Shown piece by piece: positions 41,064 through 47,580 of a DNA stretch of 64,000 bases. The notes beneath the pieces were generated by a model. The model searched no databases, was not told the origin of the DNA, and saw only the letters and a list, made by a program, of their open reading frames with translations. Numbering within the stretch: position 1 is the stretch's first letter; each line of letters starts with the position of its first letter. The stretch spans positions 1-64,000 of the forward strand of contig CP070815.1 in NCBI GenBank assembly GCA_020344215.1, in the 5' to 3' direction. The DNA comes from Gemmatimonadota bacterium. Its GTDB lineage: Bacteria > Gemmatimonadota > Gemmatimonadetes > Palauibacterales > KS3-K002. A program made the position numbers and the translations under genes.

Positions 41064-43304
41064 TCAATCGCCGACCATCGCCTGCGTTCCCTTCTCGGCC
41101 CGACAGTCGGCGCAAATCTCTTCGCCCAACAGCCGACGATCTGTCCCACACGCACGACAGGGGATGGCGCTCTCACGCTCAGGGGCATCGACCCCACGCC
41201 CCGAATTTCTGCGCATAGGTGCATAACCCTCCGAGTTTCCCGCACGGCTATTGGGATTAAGGCTATGCACAGTGCTATGCATAGCCTCCTCGCTATGCGC
41301 ATAGCTCTGGGGCCTGTGCTTAGGCTCCTGCATAACCTTAATTGGCTCTGTGGTGCGGTCTTTCGGCTGGGTTACGCGCTTATGCGTGGATTCCGGGGGG
41401 GTGGCACCAAAAACTTTCTCGGGATGTGGCAGGACCGGCCGCTCATCGGGCAACGGGTCGCCCAACCCGAGTTTGGCGGGATAGTTCTTTCGCTCCTCTG
41501 CATTGACTAGGTAGCCACGCTTGATGGCCTGACGCCCCCTGCGATTCGTGGCAGACTGACTGAGACCGAGTTCGTCTTCCAGCTGCCGGTACGTAACGTC
41601 CTTGCCCCCGAGTTCCTTGACGGCGTTGACCGTCTCTCGGGTTTCCTCAGTGACATCATCGAACGTCGCTGCCAGGGCCGTAGAAAGCAGACGGTAAGCG
41701 GTCTCGTAGTCTCGCGCATCAGCTACAACCCGTCCCCGGTTGTCCGTCTCACGAGTGCGTTGGTGGACAAGAGCACTAGCCTCGATGATTGATGCGACCT
41801 GCTGGAAGTCCCTACGCATCCGCACGTCTGTGACAGGGACGCGCCTCGCAATCTTATCCATGTAGGGGATAAGCACCGAACGATTTCCGTAGAACTCAAG
41901 CCAGCGTTGCGCCGCGTGCCAGGGTGCAAGGTCAACGCTCGACTCGGCAAGGCCAGCGTAGCGTGCCGCGATGGCGTCCACGACTTTCGCCGTCTGCTCA
42001 GGTGCGTCAGTGATGTCGACTCGGAGAGTACGTGTCGAGATTTCGGGCTCTAGGTCTTTCGTTGATGTGATTATTAGACCCGTGGGGCCCGGTCGCTCAA
42101 TGCAGCGTTCCTTCAAGCCTTCCGAAGTCTTCTCGATGGTTCGATAATTGAAACCATTGCCCCAAGCCAGTTCACGGACCAGGGTCGCACCAACGCCGTC
42201 GCGGTGAAGAGCTGCAGCCTCAGCAATCCAGACGAACGTGTGCCGAGTCTCAAATTCCGCGTACGCCAACAAGCGCTCAGACATTCCCGCCATGTCGATG
42301 ACAGCCTCGGGCGGATGAAATTCCCGAGCCGTCTCTACCGTGTAAGTTTTACCGCCAGCTGATGGCCCGGCGATGCACATGTTCGTTGGACGGGCCAGGT
42401 AGCGTGAGCTGATGCCCAGATGGACAAGTTCAACAGGCCGCGTATCTCCCGCGTAGCCGAGCTTCGCCGCAGCTACTCCCAGTAGACTCAACTGGTCCGG
42501 GGCATCTAGAACCTGAGACGCAACTCTCAAAAGCTCTTCTTCAGGAGGCGGCGCTTCAGGCCCAGCCTCAATGACAACTGGATAGCGGGCTACTGACTTT
42601 GCGATGCGCTTGAGTGAGCGTTCATCGAGCGGCGGCTGGCATCGTTCGGCGTTCAGTGTGACAAGGGCAGCGAGTATAACGTCGGCAGATGCACCACGCC
42701 GGCGCATCGTGCCCGCAAAACTGGTGAGTTCGGTCTCGCGTCGGCCCTCTTCGATGACCTCGCCAACCGAATCCGCGGCCGAGGTAGTGCCATCGGCCGG
42801 GTTAGCAGCTTGAAGCACCTGTAATGCCGGCGGAGGAAGTTCACCGATGTTAAGTGTCGTGCGGTCCCAGGTGTATTGCGCACCGTCGGGATGGATACTC
42901 GGCGGCACAATGGCATAGCCTCGGTCGCACCTGACATCGAGATGGTCACCGAGCTTCGCGTTGCCGACCTCGAAGTCGGGGCGCTTGAAGTAGAGATGGC
43001 GCCCGCCATCTGAACGGCCTGTAAGGACAGTCAGGGTTGGCTCGGCCAGGAGGCCCAACTCCTGGGCACGGGCCTCTCCTTCGGGACCGTCCACGTCAAT
43101 GATGCAGATCCCTGAAGGACCGGGTGCAAAACCGATGTTCGCCTCGGGCTCCCGCCGCCACAGCTTCAGGACCTCTCCTTGATCCGTAGTAGCATCGTGA
43201 AAGCCCCGACCGCCGAGCGGCTGTTTGCTGCGACACCCGAGCGGAAAGACATACCACCCGCGCCTGGCGTATTCGAGTGCCGCAGCAACCAGTCGCCTGT
43301 CCAT
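41064..43304 (-). CDS. Fused primase-polymerase / P-loop ATPase replication protein
   Basis: The protein has 746 residues from ATG 43304, which overlaps the stop of the upstream gene (TGATG). Residues 1-165 form a Prim-Pol domain: FPLGCRSKQP, catalytic IIDVDG (D70, D72), GGRHLYF (H103) and LDVRCDRGYAIVPPSIH. Residues about 190-245 are PriCT-1-like. An ATPase domain has Walker A AGPSAGGKT at about 312-320. A winged-helix-like segment follows (TYRQLEDELGLSQSATNRRGRQ), then a long disordered tail and a terminal zinc ribbon (CRACG ... CADC). It should start and drive element replication, as the Pri-Rep proteins of phage satellites and plasmids do. Confidence 0.88.
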   Translation of the reverse strand: MDRRLVAAALEYARRGWYVFPLGCRSKQPLGGRGFHDATTDQGEVLKLWRREPEANIGFAPGPSGICIIDVDGPEGEARAQELGLLAEPTLTVLTGRSDGGRHLYFKRPDFEVGNAKLGDHLDVRCDRGYAIVPPSIHPDGAQYTWDRTTLNIGELPPPALQVLQAANPADGTTSAADSVGEVIEEGRRETELTSFAGTMRRRGASADVILAALVTLNAERCQPPLDERSLKRIAKSVARYPVVIEAGPEAPPPEEELLRVASQVLDAPDQLSLLGVAAAKLGYAGDTRPVELVHLGISSRYLARPTNMCIAGPSAGGKTYTVETAREFHPPEAVIDMAGMSERLLAYAEFETRHTFVWIAEAAALHRDGVGATLVRELAWGNGFNYRTIEKTSEGLKERCIERPGPTGLIITSTKDLEPEISTRTLRVDITDAPEQTAKVVDAIAARYAGLAESSVDLAPWHAAQRWLEFYGNRSVLIPYMDKIARRVPVTDVRMRRDFQQVASIIEASALVHQRTRETDNRGRVVADARDYETAYRLLSTALAATFDDVTEETRETVNAVKELGGKDVTYRQLEDELGLSQSATNRRGRQAIKRGYLVNAEERKNYPAKLGLGDPLPDERPVLPHPEKVFGATPPESTHKRVTQPKDRTTEPIKVMQEPKHRPQSYAHSEEAMHSTVHSLNPNSRAGNSEGYAPMRRNSGRGVDAPERESAIPCRACGTDRRLLGEEICADCRAEKGTQAMVGD

Positions 43305-43774
43305 CAGTTCTCGAAGGGCAGGTCGTCCTGCTCGGCCTCGAGGTCCTCTGGGTTCAGCCCTTTGGGCCACAGGACATCGAATTTGCGGAAGTCCTGCTTC
43401 GTCCGCTTCGTCGTGCCCCAACCCTCGTGGCACACGCAGACGACCTCACCGCGTCGATCCGGTGAAATGGTGTTCTTGAGGTTGGCGCATGAGAGGCCAA
43501 CGTTGACGATCATCCCGACTTCGACAGGGTACTCCTTGAGGTCCTTGTCCTTTCCCGTAACGGCCACCATGCCAGGGGCGGCCTTATCGACGAGGACGCG
43601 GGCGACTTCGCCGAAGTCACCCTTCCAGACCTCCATCACCGTGCCCTCGACGTAGGCTTCGCGGTCGTCTCCTTTCTCCGGCCACCGGATGAAGGGTGCT
43701 TGCCCGTTGCGGCTCGAGCTTTCCGCGCCGCTGTCGCGGAGCTCTTGCGCGTAGGACTTTTGCTGCTTACTCAT
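43304..43774 (-). CDS. Putative ssDNA-binding OB-fold protein with SSB-like acidic tip
   Basis: The protein has 156 residues from an ATG with an AGGAGGT site. The central part is beta-rich and OB-like (AYVEGTVMEVWKGDFGEVARVLVD, VEVGMIVNVGLSCANLKNTI, GEVVCVCHEG). The C-terminus is acidic and ends EAEQDDLPFEN, close to the DDIPF tip by which bacterial SSB recruits replication proteins. It is translationally coupled (TGATG) to the Prim-Pol gene. I infer an element-encoded SSB analogue; overall similarity to classical SSB is not obvious. Confidence 0.6.
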   Translation of the reverse strand: MSKQQKSYAQELRDSGAESSSRNGQAPFIRWPEKGDDREAYVEGTVMEVWKGDFGEVARVLVDKAAPGMVAVTGKDKDLKEYPVEVGMIVNVGLSCANLKNTISPDRRGEVVCVCHEGWGTTKRTKQDFRKFDVLWPKGLNPEDLEAEQDDLPFEN

Positions 43775-43862
43775 TCAACAACCTCCTAAAGGTTTTGCCC
43801 CGTTTGCTGGTCGTGGGTGTCCGGCGAGCGGGGCGTTTTCCTCGCCGGTCTTACTATTCCTC

Positions 43863-44105
43863 CTAGCTCTGACTTGCCACAGCCGTCGCGGCTGCTTTGA
43901 CGAAAGCGGTTCGAGACTCCGCGATTTCTCTCCTGAGCGTTTCACTCGTCACGCCTAGGATCTGCGCAAGTCGTCTAATGTGCTCATCTGTCGGGATGTG
44001 CTCGCTTCGCTCCCATGCACCGACCAGAGGAACGGAGACTCCGAGCAGGGCCGCGAGTTGGCTCCGCGTCAGGCCGAGTTGCTCACGTCTTTTCCGCAAA
44101 TCCAT
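43863..44105 (-). CDS. XRE-family HTH regulator (Cro-like position)
   Basis: The protein has 80 residues from ATG 44105. It is a classical XRE helix-turn-helix: LRKRREQLGLTRSQLAALLGVSVPLVGAWERSEHIPTDEHIRRLAQILGV, then a helical tail. It is first in the leftward early operon and divergent from the larger HTH gene across 129 bp, the position of Cro in lambdoid phages or of the early activator in satellites. Confidence 0.85.
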   Translation of the reverse strand: MDLRKRREQLGLTRSQLAALLGVSVPLVGAWERSEHIPTDEHIRRLAQILGVTSETLRREIAESRTAFVKAAATAVASQS

Positions 44106-44234
44106 ACGACACACGCTCCTTTAGGCTCTTGACCGTCGCGTACAAATATCGCTGTCGCTGTTGCTATTCGTCGCCTAAATGGTGTATTATGTTTTAGTCG
44201 AAATTATCTAAAACTTTAGACACTGATTTTGCAG
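44106..44234. promoter_or_regulatory. Divergent early control region with CTAAA/TTTAG operator candidates
   Basis: This AT-rich region lies between the two HTH genes. GTTTTAG (44191-44197) and CTAAAAC (44208-44214) form a perfect 7-bp inverted repeat with a 10-bp spacer. Further half-sites are CTTTAGAC at 44214-44221, CCTAAAT at 44174-44180 and TTTAGG at 44121-44126. Repeated half-sites between divergent regulators are what a cI/cro-type switch needs. Confidence 0.5.
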
Positions 44235-44726
44235 ATGCGCGAACAACCCGGTAGGCGACGAAAGAATCGTGAAGAGCAGCGGTGGGCAAAGCAGGTTGCT
44301 TCTCGACTGCGAGATTGGATCAGGGACAACGCCGAGCGATACGGGGGGTCACATGAGGACTCCGATAACAGCCTAGCTGAAGCCTTCGCGTTCCATCACG
44401 ACCTCGCACCCTCAACGGTGAAGCGTTGGCTCAGCGCAGATCCCCCAAAACCCGACGCCTCCACACTGGCACGAATAGCCTTGGCAGAGGGGATATCTCT
44501 CGATTGGCTGCTCCTGGATATCGGACCACGCATTCGTGAACCAGTGGATCCTCATGAAACCCTGCCCAAGCGACTATATGCGGCTGCGTTGGAAGAATAC
44601 TTGCGCGAGTTTGGCGGCTCCCTGGTGTTAGACGAGAGTTGCCTACCTGATCCCAATCGGATGTACCGATGGGTAATGAACTTCGTGGTGCTGCACCCCA
44701 AACTACTGCTGCCAGATACGCACTAG
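44235..44726 (+). CDS. HTH protein, candidate element repressor
   Basis: The protein has 163 residues from ATG 44235. A basic N-terminus (QPGRRRKNREEQRWAKQVASRLRDWI) precedes an HTH-like block, SLAEAFAFHHDLAPSTVKRWLSADPPKPDASTLARIALAEGISLDWLL, which parallels CI/C2 repressor N-terminal domains. The C-terminal 60 residues form a small unassigned domain. There is no S24 peptidase Ser/Lys motif, so RecA-driven self-cleavage is not expected and induction must work another way, for example by an anti-repressor. Confidence 0.7.
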   Translation: MREQPGRRRKNREEQRWAKQVASRLRDWIRDNAERYGGSHEDSDNSLAEAFAFHHDLAPSTVKRWLSADPPKPDASTLARIALAEGISLDWLLLDIGPRIREPVDPHETLPKRLYAAALEEYLREFGGSLVLDESCLPDPNRMYRWVMNFVVLHPKLLLPDTH

Positions 44727-45068
44727 GTGGCAAAGCGAACGACCAGGCCTTTCGCCGGTAGACGCCGAAGAAGTCAACGCCCCCGGCTTGCATCACCGGC
44801 GCCACCACAGACGGCATCCTGATTGAGGGCTGCGACACTGTCCGGGTTCTCGAGTAGTACGATTCGTGGCAGGTGTAGACTACGAAAGGGGCGCTGCTTA
44901 AGAAGTACGAACAGCCGAACTGACGCTGCTCGTTGAAGCGCGCCCACCGATACCGCATCTTTGAGCACAACTGGGTGCCCTTAATCCCCACATACCTCAG
45001 GCCGCAGGTGGTAATCCATGTCTGGTCTGAAGCGGCTGATTCGCGCGCTAATGGCTAATTTTTCGTCC
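44727..45068. other. Non-coding or decayed stretch
   Basis: No convincing gene is seen. Minus-strand frames give two short protein-like fragments (for example LPRIVLLENPDSVAALNQ and GGVDFFGVYRRKAWSFAL) in different frames, which may be the remains of a lost gene that I cannot name. The right part (44953-45043) is one copy of a direct repeat whose other copy is at 46414-46500. Confidence 0.5.
44953..45043 (+). repeat. Direct repeat, copy A, flanking the DUF3800 module
   Basis: About 91 bp are similar to 46414-46500, including a 21-bp identical block (44987-45007 versus 46447-46467). Outside the block the copies share CCGCATCTTT at the left and AGCGGCTGAT at the right, with small length differences. 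Confidence 0.7.
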
Positions 45069-45098
45069 TTGACACGGATAAGGCTGCACGGCTATCAT
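45069..45098 (+). promoter_or_regulatory. Strong sigma70-type promoter
   Basis: TTGACA (45069-45074), an 18-bp spacer, then TATCAT (45093-45098), giving 11 of 12 consensus positions. No open reading frame with a ribosome site follows. The predicted start is near 45105, ahead of two GC-rich hairpins. Confidence 0.55.
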
Positions 45099-45104
45099 GG
45101 AGTT

Positions 45105-45178
45105 GCAGGTTGCGACCCCGGCCGCAGAGCCGGGGAGTGCACTTGCCCTGCCGGCTCCCTCTGGGGGGCCGGCAGACG
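45105..45178 (+). ncRNA. Candidate small non-coding RNA with two hairpins
   Basis: From the predicted start near 45105 the transcript would fold hairpin 1 (CCCCGGC/GCCGGGG, 45116-45135) and hairpin 2 (CTGCCGGC/GCCGGCAG plus an inner CCC/GGG, 45148-45175), followed by GACGTTT. The second hairpin can serve as terminator both for this RNA and for the convergent DUF3800 gene, whose stop codon is at 45180-45182. An ATG at 45097 lies within the -10 element and has no ribosome site, which argues against a peptide. Confidence 0.4.
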
Positions 45179-45179
45179 T

Positions 45180-46001
45180 TTATCTGGCCCCCGCAAGCCG
45201 GACGATCCCCTGCCGGTCGCTGTGGCTCGCCCTAGTGTTCAGCTGAGATAACGGGATCTGGTCGTAGAGATCGCCCAGGTCGTTCTGTTCCTGCCAGGTG
45301 TGAAGCGTGCCCTGCTCCTTACCGATCTTCAGGAACAGGGCGTAGACTATGAGGTCGGCAACTTGAGTGTAGTAAGAGAAGTGTGAGCGCTTGATGTTCC
45401 CGTCCTTCGTGAAGAGGGCCATTGGGATATTCCGGGTCTGCTGCCCACCGTCCCATCCCTCGGGAAACATCGACCCGGTCGGCAGATATATAAGGCTTCG
45501 CCGGTAGAGCTTGGTGAACTCACCGTGCCCTTCGTCGAAGAATACGAGGCCGTTCCGGTTTGTGTTGCTACATGCTTTCTGCATACGCTGAAACAGCGCC
45601 ATCAAGGCGGCCTCCCACTTGCTCTTGTCATAGAGGTGCGCCCCTCCGGTTGCGACTACCGAGATGATCGACTTTTCCGGAAAGAAGCTGAGTCGCGACA
45701 AGAGATCCCGATAGACCCCGGCCGCCGCTTTCCGCGAGAACTGCTGCTTTCCGTGACGGTACCGGCCCCGGCCGGCGGCTAGCTTGACGCCGTGGAACTC
45801 TTTCGACATCGGGATACCGTGCGTCTTCAGGGCGTACCGACGCCAGTCTTTCACCGCCTCGAAGTGGTCCGGCCATACGATCGTCCACACCCCCTCTACC
45901 TGCCGGAGGAAGGGTATCGCAATCGCCGTGAACGCGAAGATCTCCGGGGTTCCCGACTCGTCGACGTAGAAGATGTCTATGCCGCCTGACTCTAGTCTCA
46001 T
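45180..46001 (-). CDS. DUF3800 domain protein
   Basis: The protein has 273 residues from ATG 46001, chosen because the domain begins at DIFYVDESGTPEIFAFTAIAI. Typical DUF3800 acidic positions are present: YVDESG near the N-terminus, VFFDEGHGEF in the middle and YYTQVADLIVYALFL near the C-terminus. The family is predicted to have an RNase H-like fold with a metal site, and is frequent on phages and mobile elements; its role is not settled. It converges on the candidate small RNA and is bracketed by a direct repeat, so it looks like an acquired module. Confidence 0.8.
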   Translation of the reverse strand: MRLESGGIDIFYVDESGTPEIFAFTAIAIPFLRQVEGVWTIVWPDHFEAVKDWRRYALKTHGIPMSKEFHGVKLAAGRGRYRHGKQQFSRKAAAGVYRDLLSRLSFFPEKSIISVVATGGAHLYDKSKWEAALMALFQRMQKACSNTNRNGLVFFDEGHGEFTKLYRRSLIYLPTGSMFPEGWDGGQQTRNIPMALFTKDGNIKRSHFSYYTQVADLIVYALFLKIGKEQGTLHTWQEQNDLGDLYDQIPLSQLNTRASHSDRQGIVRLAGAR

Positions 46002-46196
46002 GCCTATACCATCAGTGGAAGATGAGAACCAGCGAGATTTTCCTATTATCCGGACAGGAGGTTCAAACCATCCGCAATGCCGGGCCGACCCCGTAGTCTT
46101 AGCTGTGGATCGTGTCGGCTTGTGGACTGCGGGGGCGCTCCAAGTTACGCGAGCAGGAGAGGCATATACAAGGCCAACGGGTCTTGGACCTTCGCT

Positions 46197-46397
46197 ATGA
46201 GGGACGCCGGCTTCGTGCTGGAGTTTATCGGGGGATCGCTCGAGTACGACGAGGACTCTGGCCACCTGCAGATACGCCTGGACGATGGGAGCCGTCTTCT
46301 GGTCGCTTCCTGCTGGGAGGACGGCTGCCACCTAGTACTGGATACCCCTGGCAAGCGTTGCAACGGGCCTGAGAGCCGCCAGTCATGCGGTGATTGA
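46197..46397 (+). CDS. Possible small acidic protein
   Basis: An ATG at 46197 gives 66 residues: MRDAGFVLEFIGGSLEYDEDSGHL, then QIRLDDGSRLLVASCWEDGCHLVLD. The amphipathic beta pattern looks protein-like, but there is no clear ribosome site and no known family. It lies in the upstream region of the DUF3800 gene on the other strand. It may be a gene or a fragment. Confidence 0.3.
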   Translation: MRDAGFVLEFIGGSLEYDEDSGHLQIRLDDGSRLLVASCWEDGCHLVLDTPGKRCNGPESRQSCGD

Positions 46398-46413
46398 TAC
46401 CCGGCCACAGAGG

Positions 46414-46500
46414 CCGCATCTTTTAAGGGCAACCAAGTGCCCGTAACCCACATACCTCAGGCCGCAGTTAGCAGTATGAAGCGTCTCAAGCGGCTGATCG
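46414..46500 (+). repeat. Direct repeat, copy B, flanking the DUF3800 module
   Basis: This is the partner of 44953-45043, in the same orientation. Together the copies enclose the candidate small RNA, the DUF3800 gene and the short ORF at 46197. Confidence 0.7.
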
Positions 46501-46572
46501 TCTAAGTCCACACTGTCAGCAGGCGGGCCCCGCCTAGTTCGCCGTCTCGCTAGGACTAGTCGGTAGCGATAT

Positions 46573-46691
46573 CTGTTGCTCTTCCGTGCTCAGTTCGGCA
46601 TACTGTAAGCTCACCGGGAGGGGCTGAGGACGTAGCGATGTAAGTCTCGCTGGTCCGGGAGACCTCGGCCGTGGAAGTACACCACGTTCCT
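46573..46691 (+). promoter_or_regulatory. Promoter plus structured leader, left copy of an inverted pair
   Basis: A -35 TTGCTC (46576-46581), a 17-bp spacer and -10 CATACT (46599-46604) are followed by about 85 bp that recur inverted at 50633-50717. Conserved parts include ACCGGGAGGGGCTGAGGA, the hairpin AGCGA-N8-TCGCT, and an outer GAGG/CCTC pairing. The spacer between the promoter boxes differs strongly between the two copies while the boxes and leader are kept. It drives the PEGA lipoprotein gene 278 bp downstream. Confidence 0.55.
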
Positions 46692-46968
46692 GCCTGTTCA
46701 CCTAGCTGGTCCGTTCCCACCGCTAGAGGTTCTGCATCCGCCCGATCATCGAGCCCGAAGGGTTCTCTCAAACGACTTCGGGATTCGCCTAGTGACAGCG
46801 AACGGGGACCGAACGTGGGTGACAGGTTGCACTCCCTTCGGCGCCTGACAACGTCGCGGCACGAGCGAAGGTGGTGCTCAAGGTTACTCAGAAAATCACA
46901 TTCTAGGTTATACATCTTGTGCTTACCACCTAACCTGCGATCCAAACACCACCAACCTGGGGGCACTC

Positions 46969-47577
46969 ATGACGCACAAAGCGAGCTACGGCAGCCTCAC
47001 CCTCATAACCGCTCTCGTCGTGACCGGCTGCGCATCGATCGTTTCGGGAACAACCCAAGACATGACTGTAACGAGTAATGTGGAGGACGCCGAGATTTTC
47101 CTTGACGGCGTGAGGATCGGTACCACGCCGTTCACCGGCCTGGTGAAGAAGAACAAGGGCCAGTTGAGGGTCGAGCAGGAGGGCTATGAGACTGGAACGC
47201 TCACGCTGTCCAAGTCGCTTGATCCCTGGTTCTGGGGGAACATCATCATTGGTGGCACGGTTGGCAGCATAACTGATTTCGCGACCGGCGCTGCCTTTAC
47301 GTACGCCCCGGCGTCCTACCGGGTCGAACTCCAAGCTGAGGGCCAATCTGCAAACGACTTTCAGCAGCAGGTCAGACTGCGGTGGTTCTCCATGATTTAC
47401 ATCGACGAGATATCGAGGGACATCTCGCAGGGAGGCGGCGATTACCTCTCCGCCCTCGTAACGCTACTTGAGGAACACGGCGGCGAAGAGATTGATCCAG
47501 TGGCGATCAGCGACGCCCTCGCGACCAGTGGCGGTGACCCGAATCGCTTCGGAGACTGCCTGACTGAGCTTTTCTAG
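46969..47577 (+). CDS. PEGA-domain lipoprotein
   Basis: The protein has 202 residues. The signal ends in a lipobox LVVTGCAS, so the mature protein would be lipidated. Residues about 30-75 form a PEGA domain (MTVTSNVEDAEIFLDGVRIGTTPFTGLV, then LRVEQEGYETGTLTLSKS), a beta-fold common on surface-exposed bacterial lipoproteins. A hydrophobic stretch (FWGNIIIGGTVGSITDFATGAAF) follows. The gene is upstream of and nearly adjacent to the DUF4105 gene (3-bp gap), suggesting that the two act together at the envelope. Confidence 0.82.
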   Translation: MTHKASYGSLTLITALVVTGCASIVSGTTQDMTVTSNVEDAEIFLDGVRIGTTPFTGLVKKNKGQLRVEQEGYETGTLTLSKSLDPWFWGNIIIGGTVGSITDFATGAAFTYAPASYRVELQAEGQSANDFQQQVRLRWFSMIYIDEISRDISQGGGDYLSALVTLLEEHGGEEIDPVAISDALATSGGDPNRFGDCLTELF

Positions 47578-47580
47578 AAA

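Larger units (their letters stand above)
46398..46968. other. 571-bp non-coding region with repeat copy B and the left leader element
   Basis: It holds direct-repeat copy B (46414-46500), a short GC hairpin AGGCGG-GCC-CCGCCT at about 46519-46533, and the left copy of the duplicated promoter-leader (46573-46691). About 280 bp of leader or spacer then run before the PEGA lipoprotein start. No gene is supported. Confidence 0.6.

Noticed and set aside
44431-44991. Minus-strand 186-codon frame, with LPRIVLLENPD in a second frame, suggestive of a cytosine methyltransferase motif
   Set aside because: Half of it overlaps the repressor gene antisense, the motif pieces are in two frames with wrong spacing, and no catalytic PC motif is seen. 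At most a decayed fragment.
46002-46331. N-terminal extension of the DUF3800 frame
   Set aside because: The added 110 residues have no domain character, and the DUF3800 fold begins right after the ATG at 46001.
46605-46691. TPP-riboswitch resemblance of GGGGCTGAGGA in the duplicated leader
   Set aside because: The second conserved TPP block (GAACCTGA...GCGTAGGGA) is absent.
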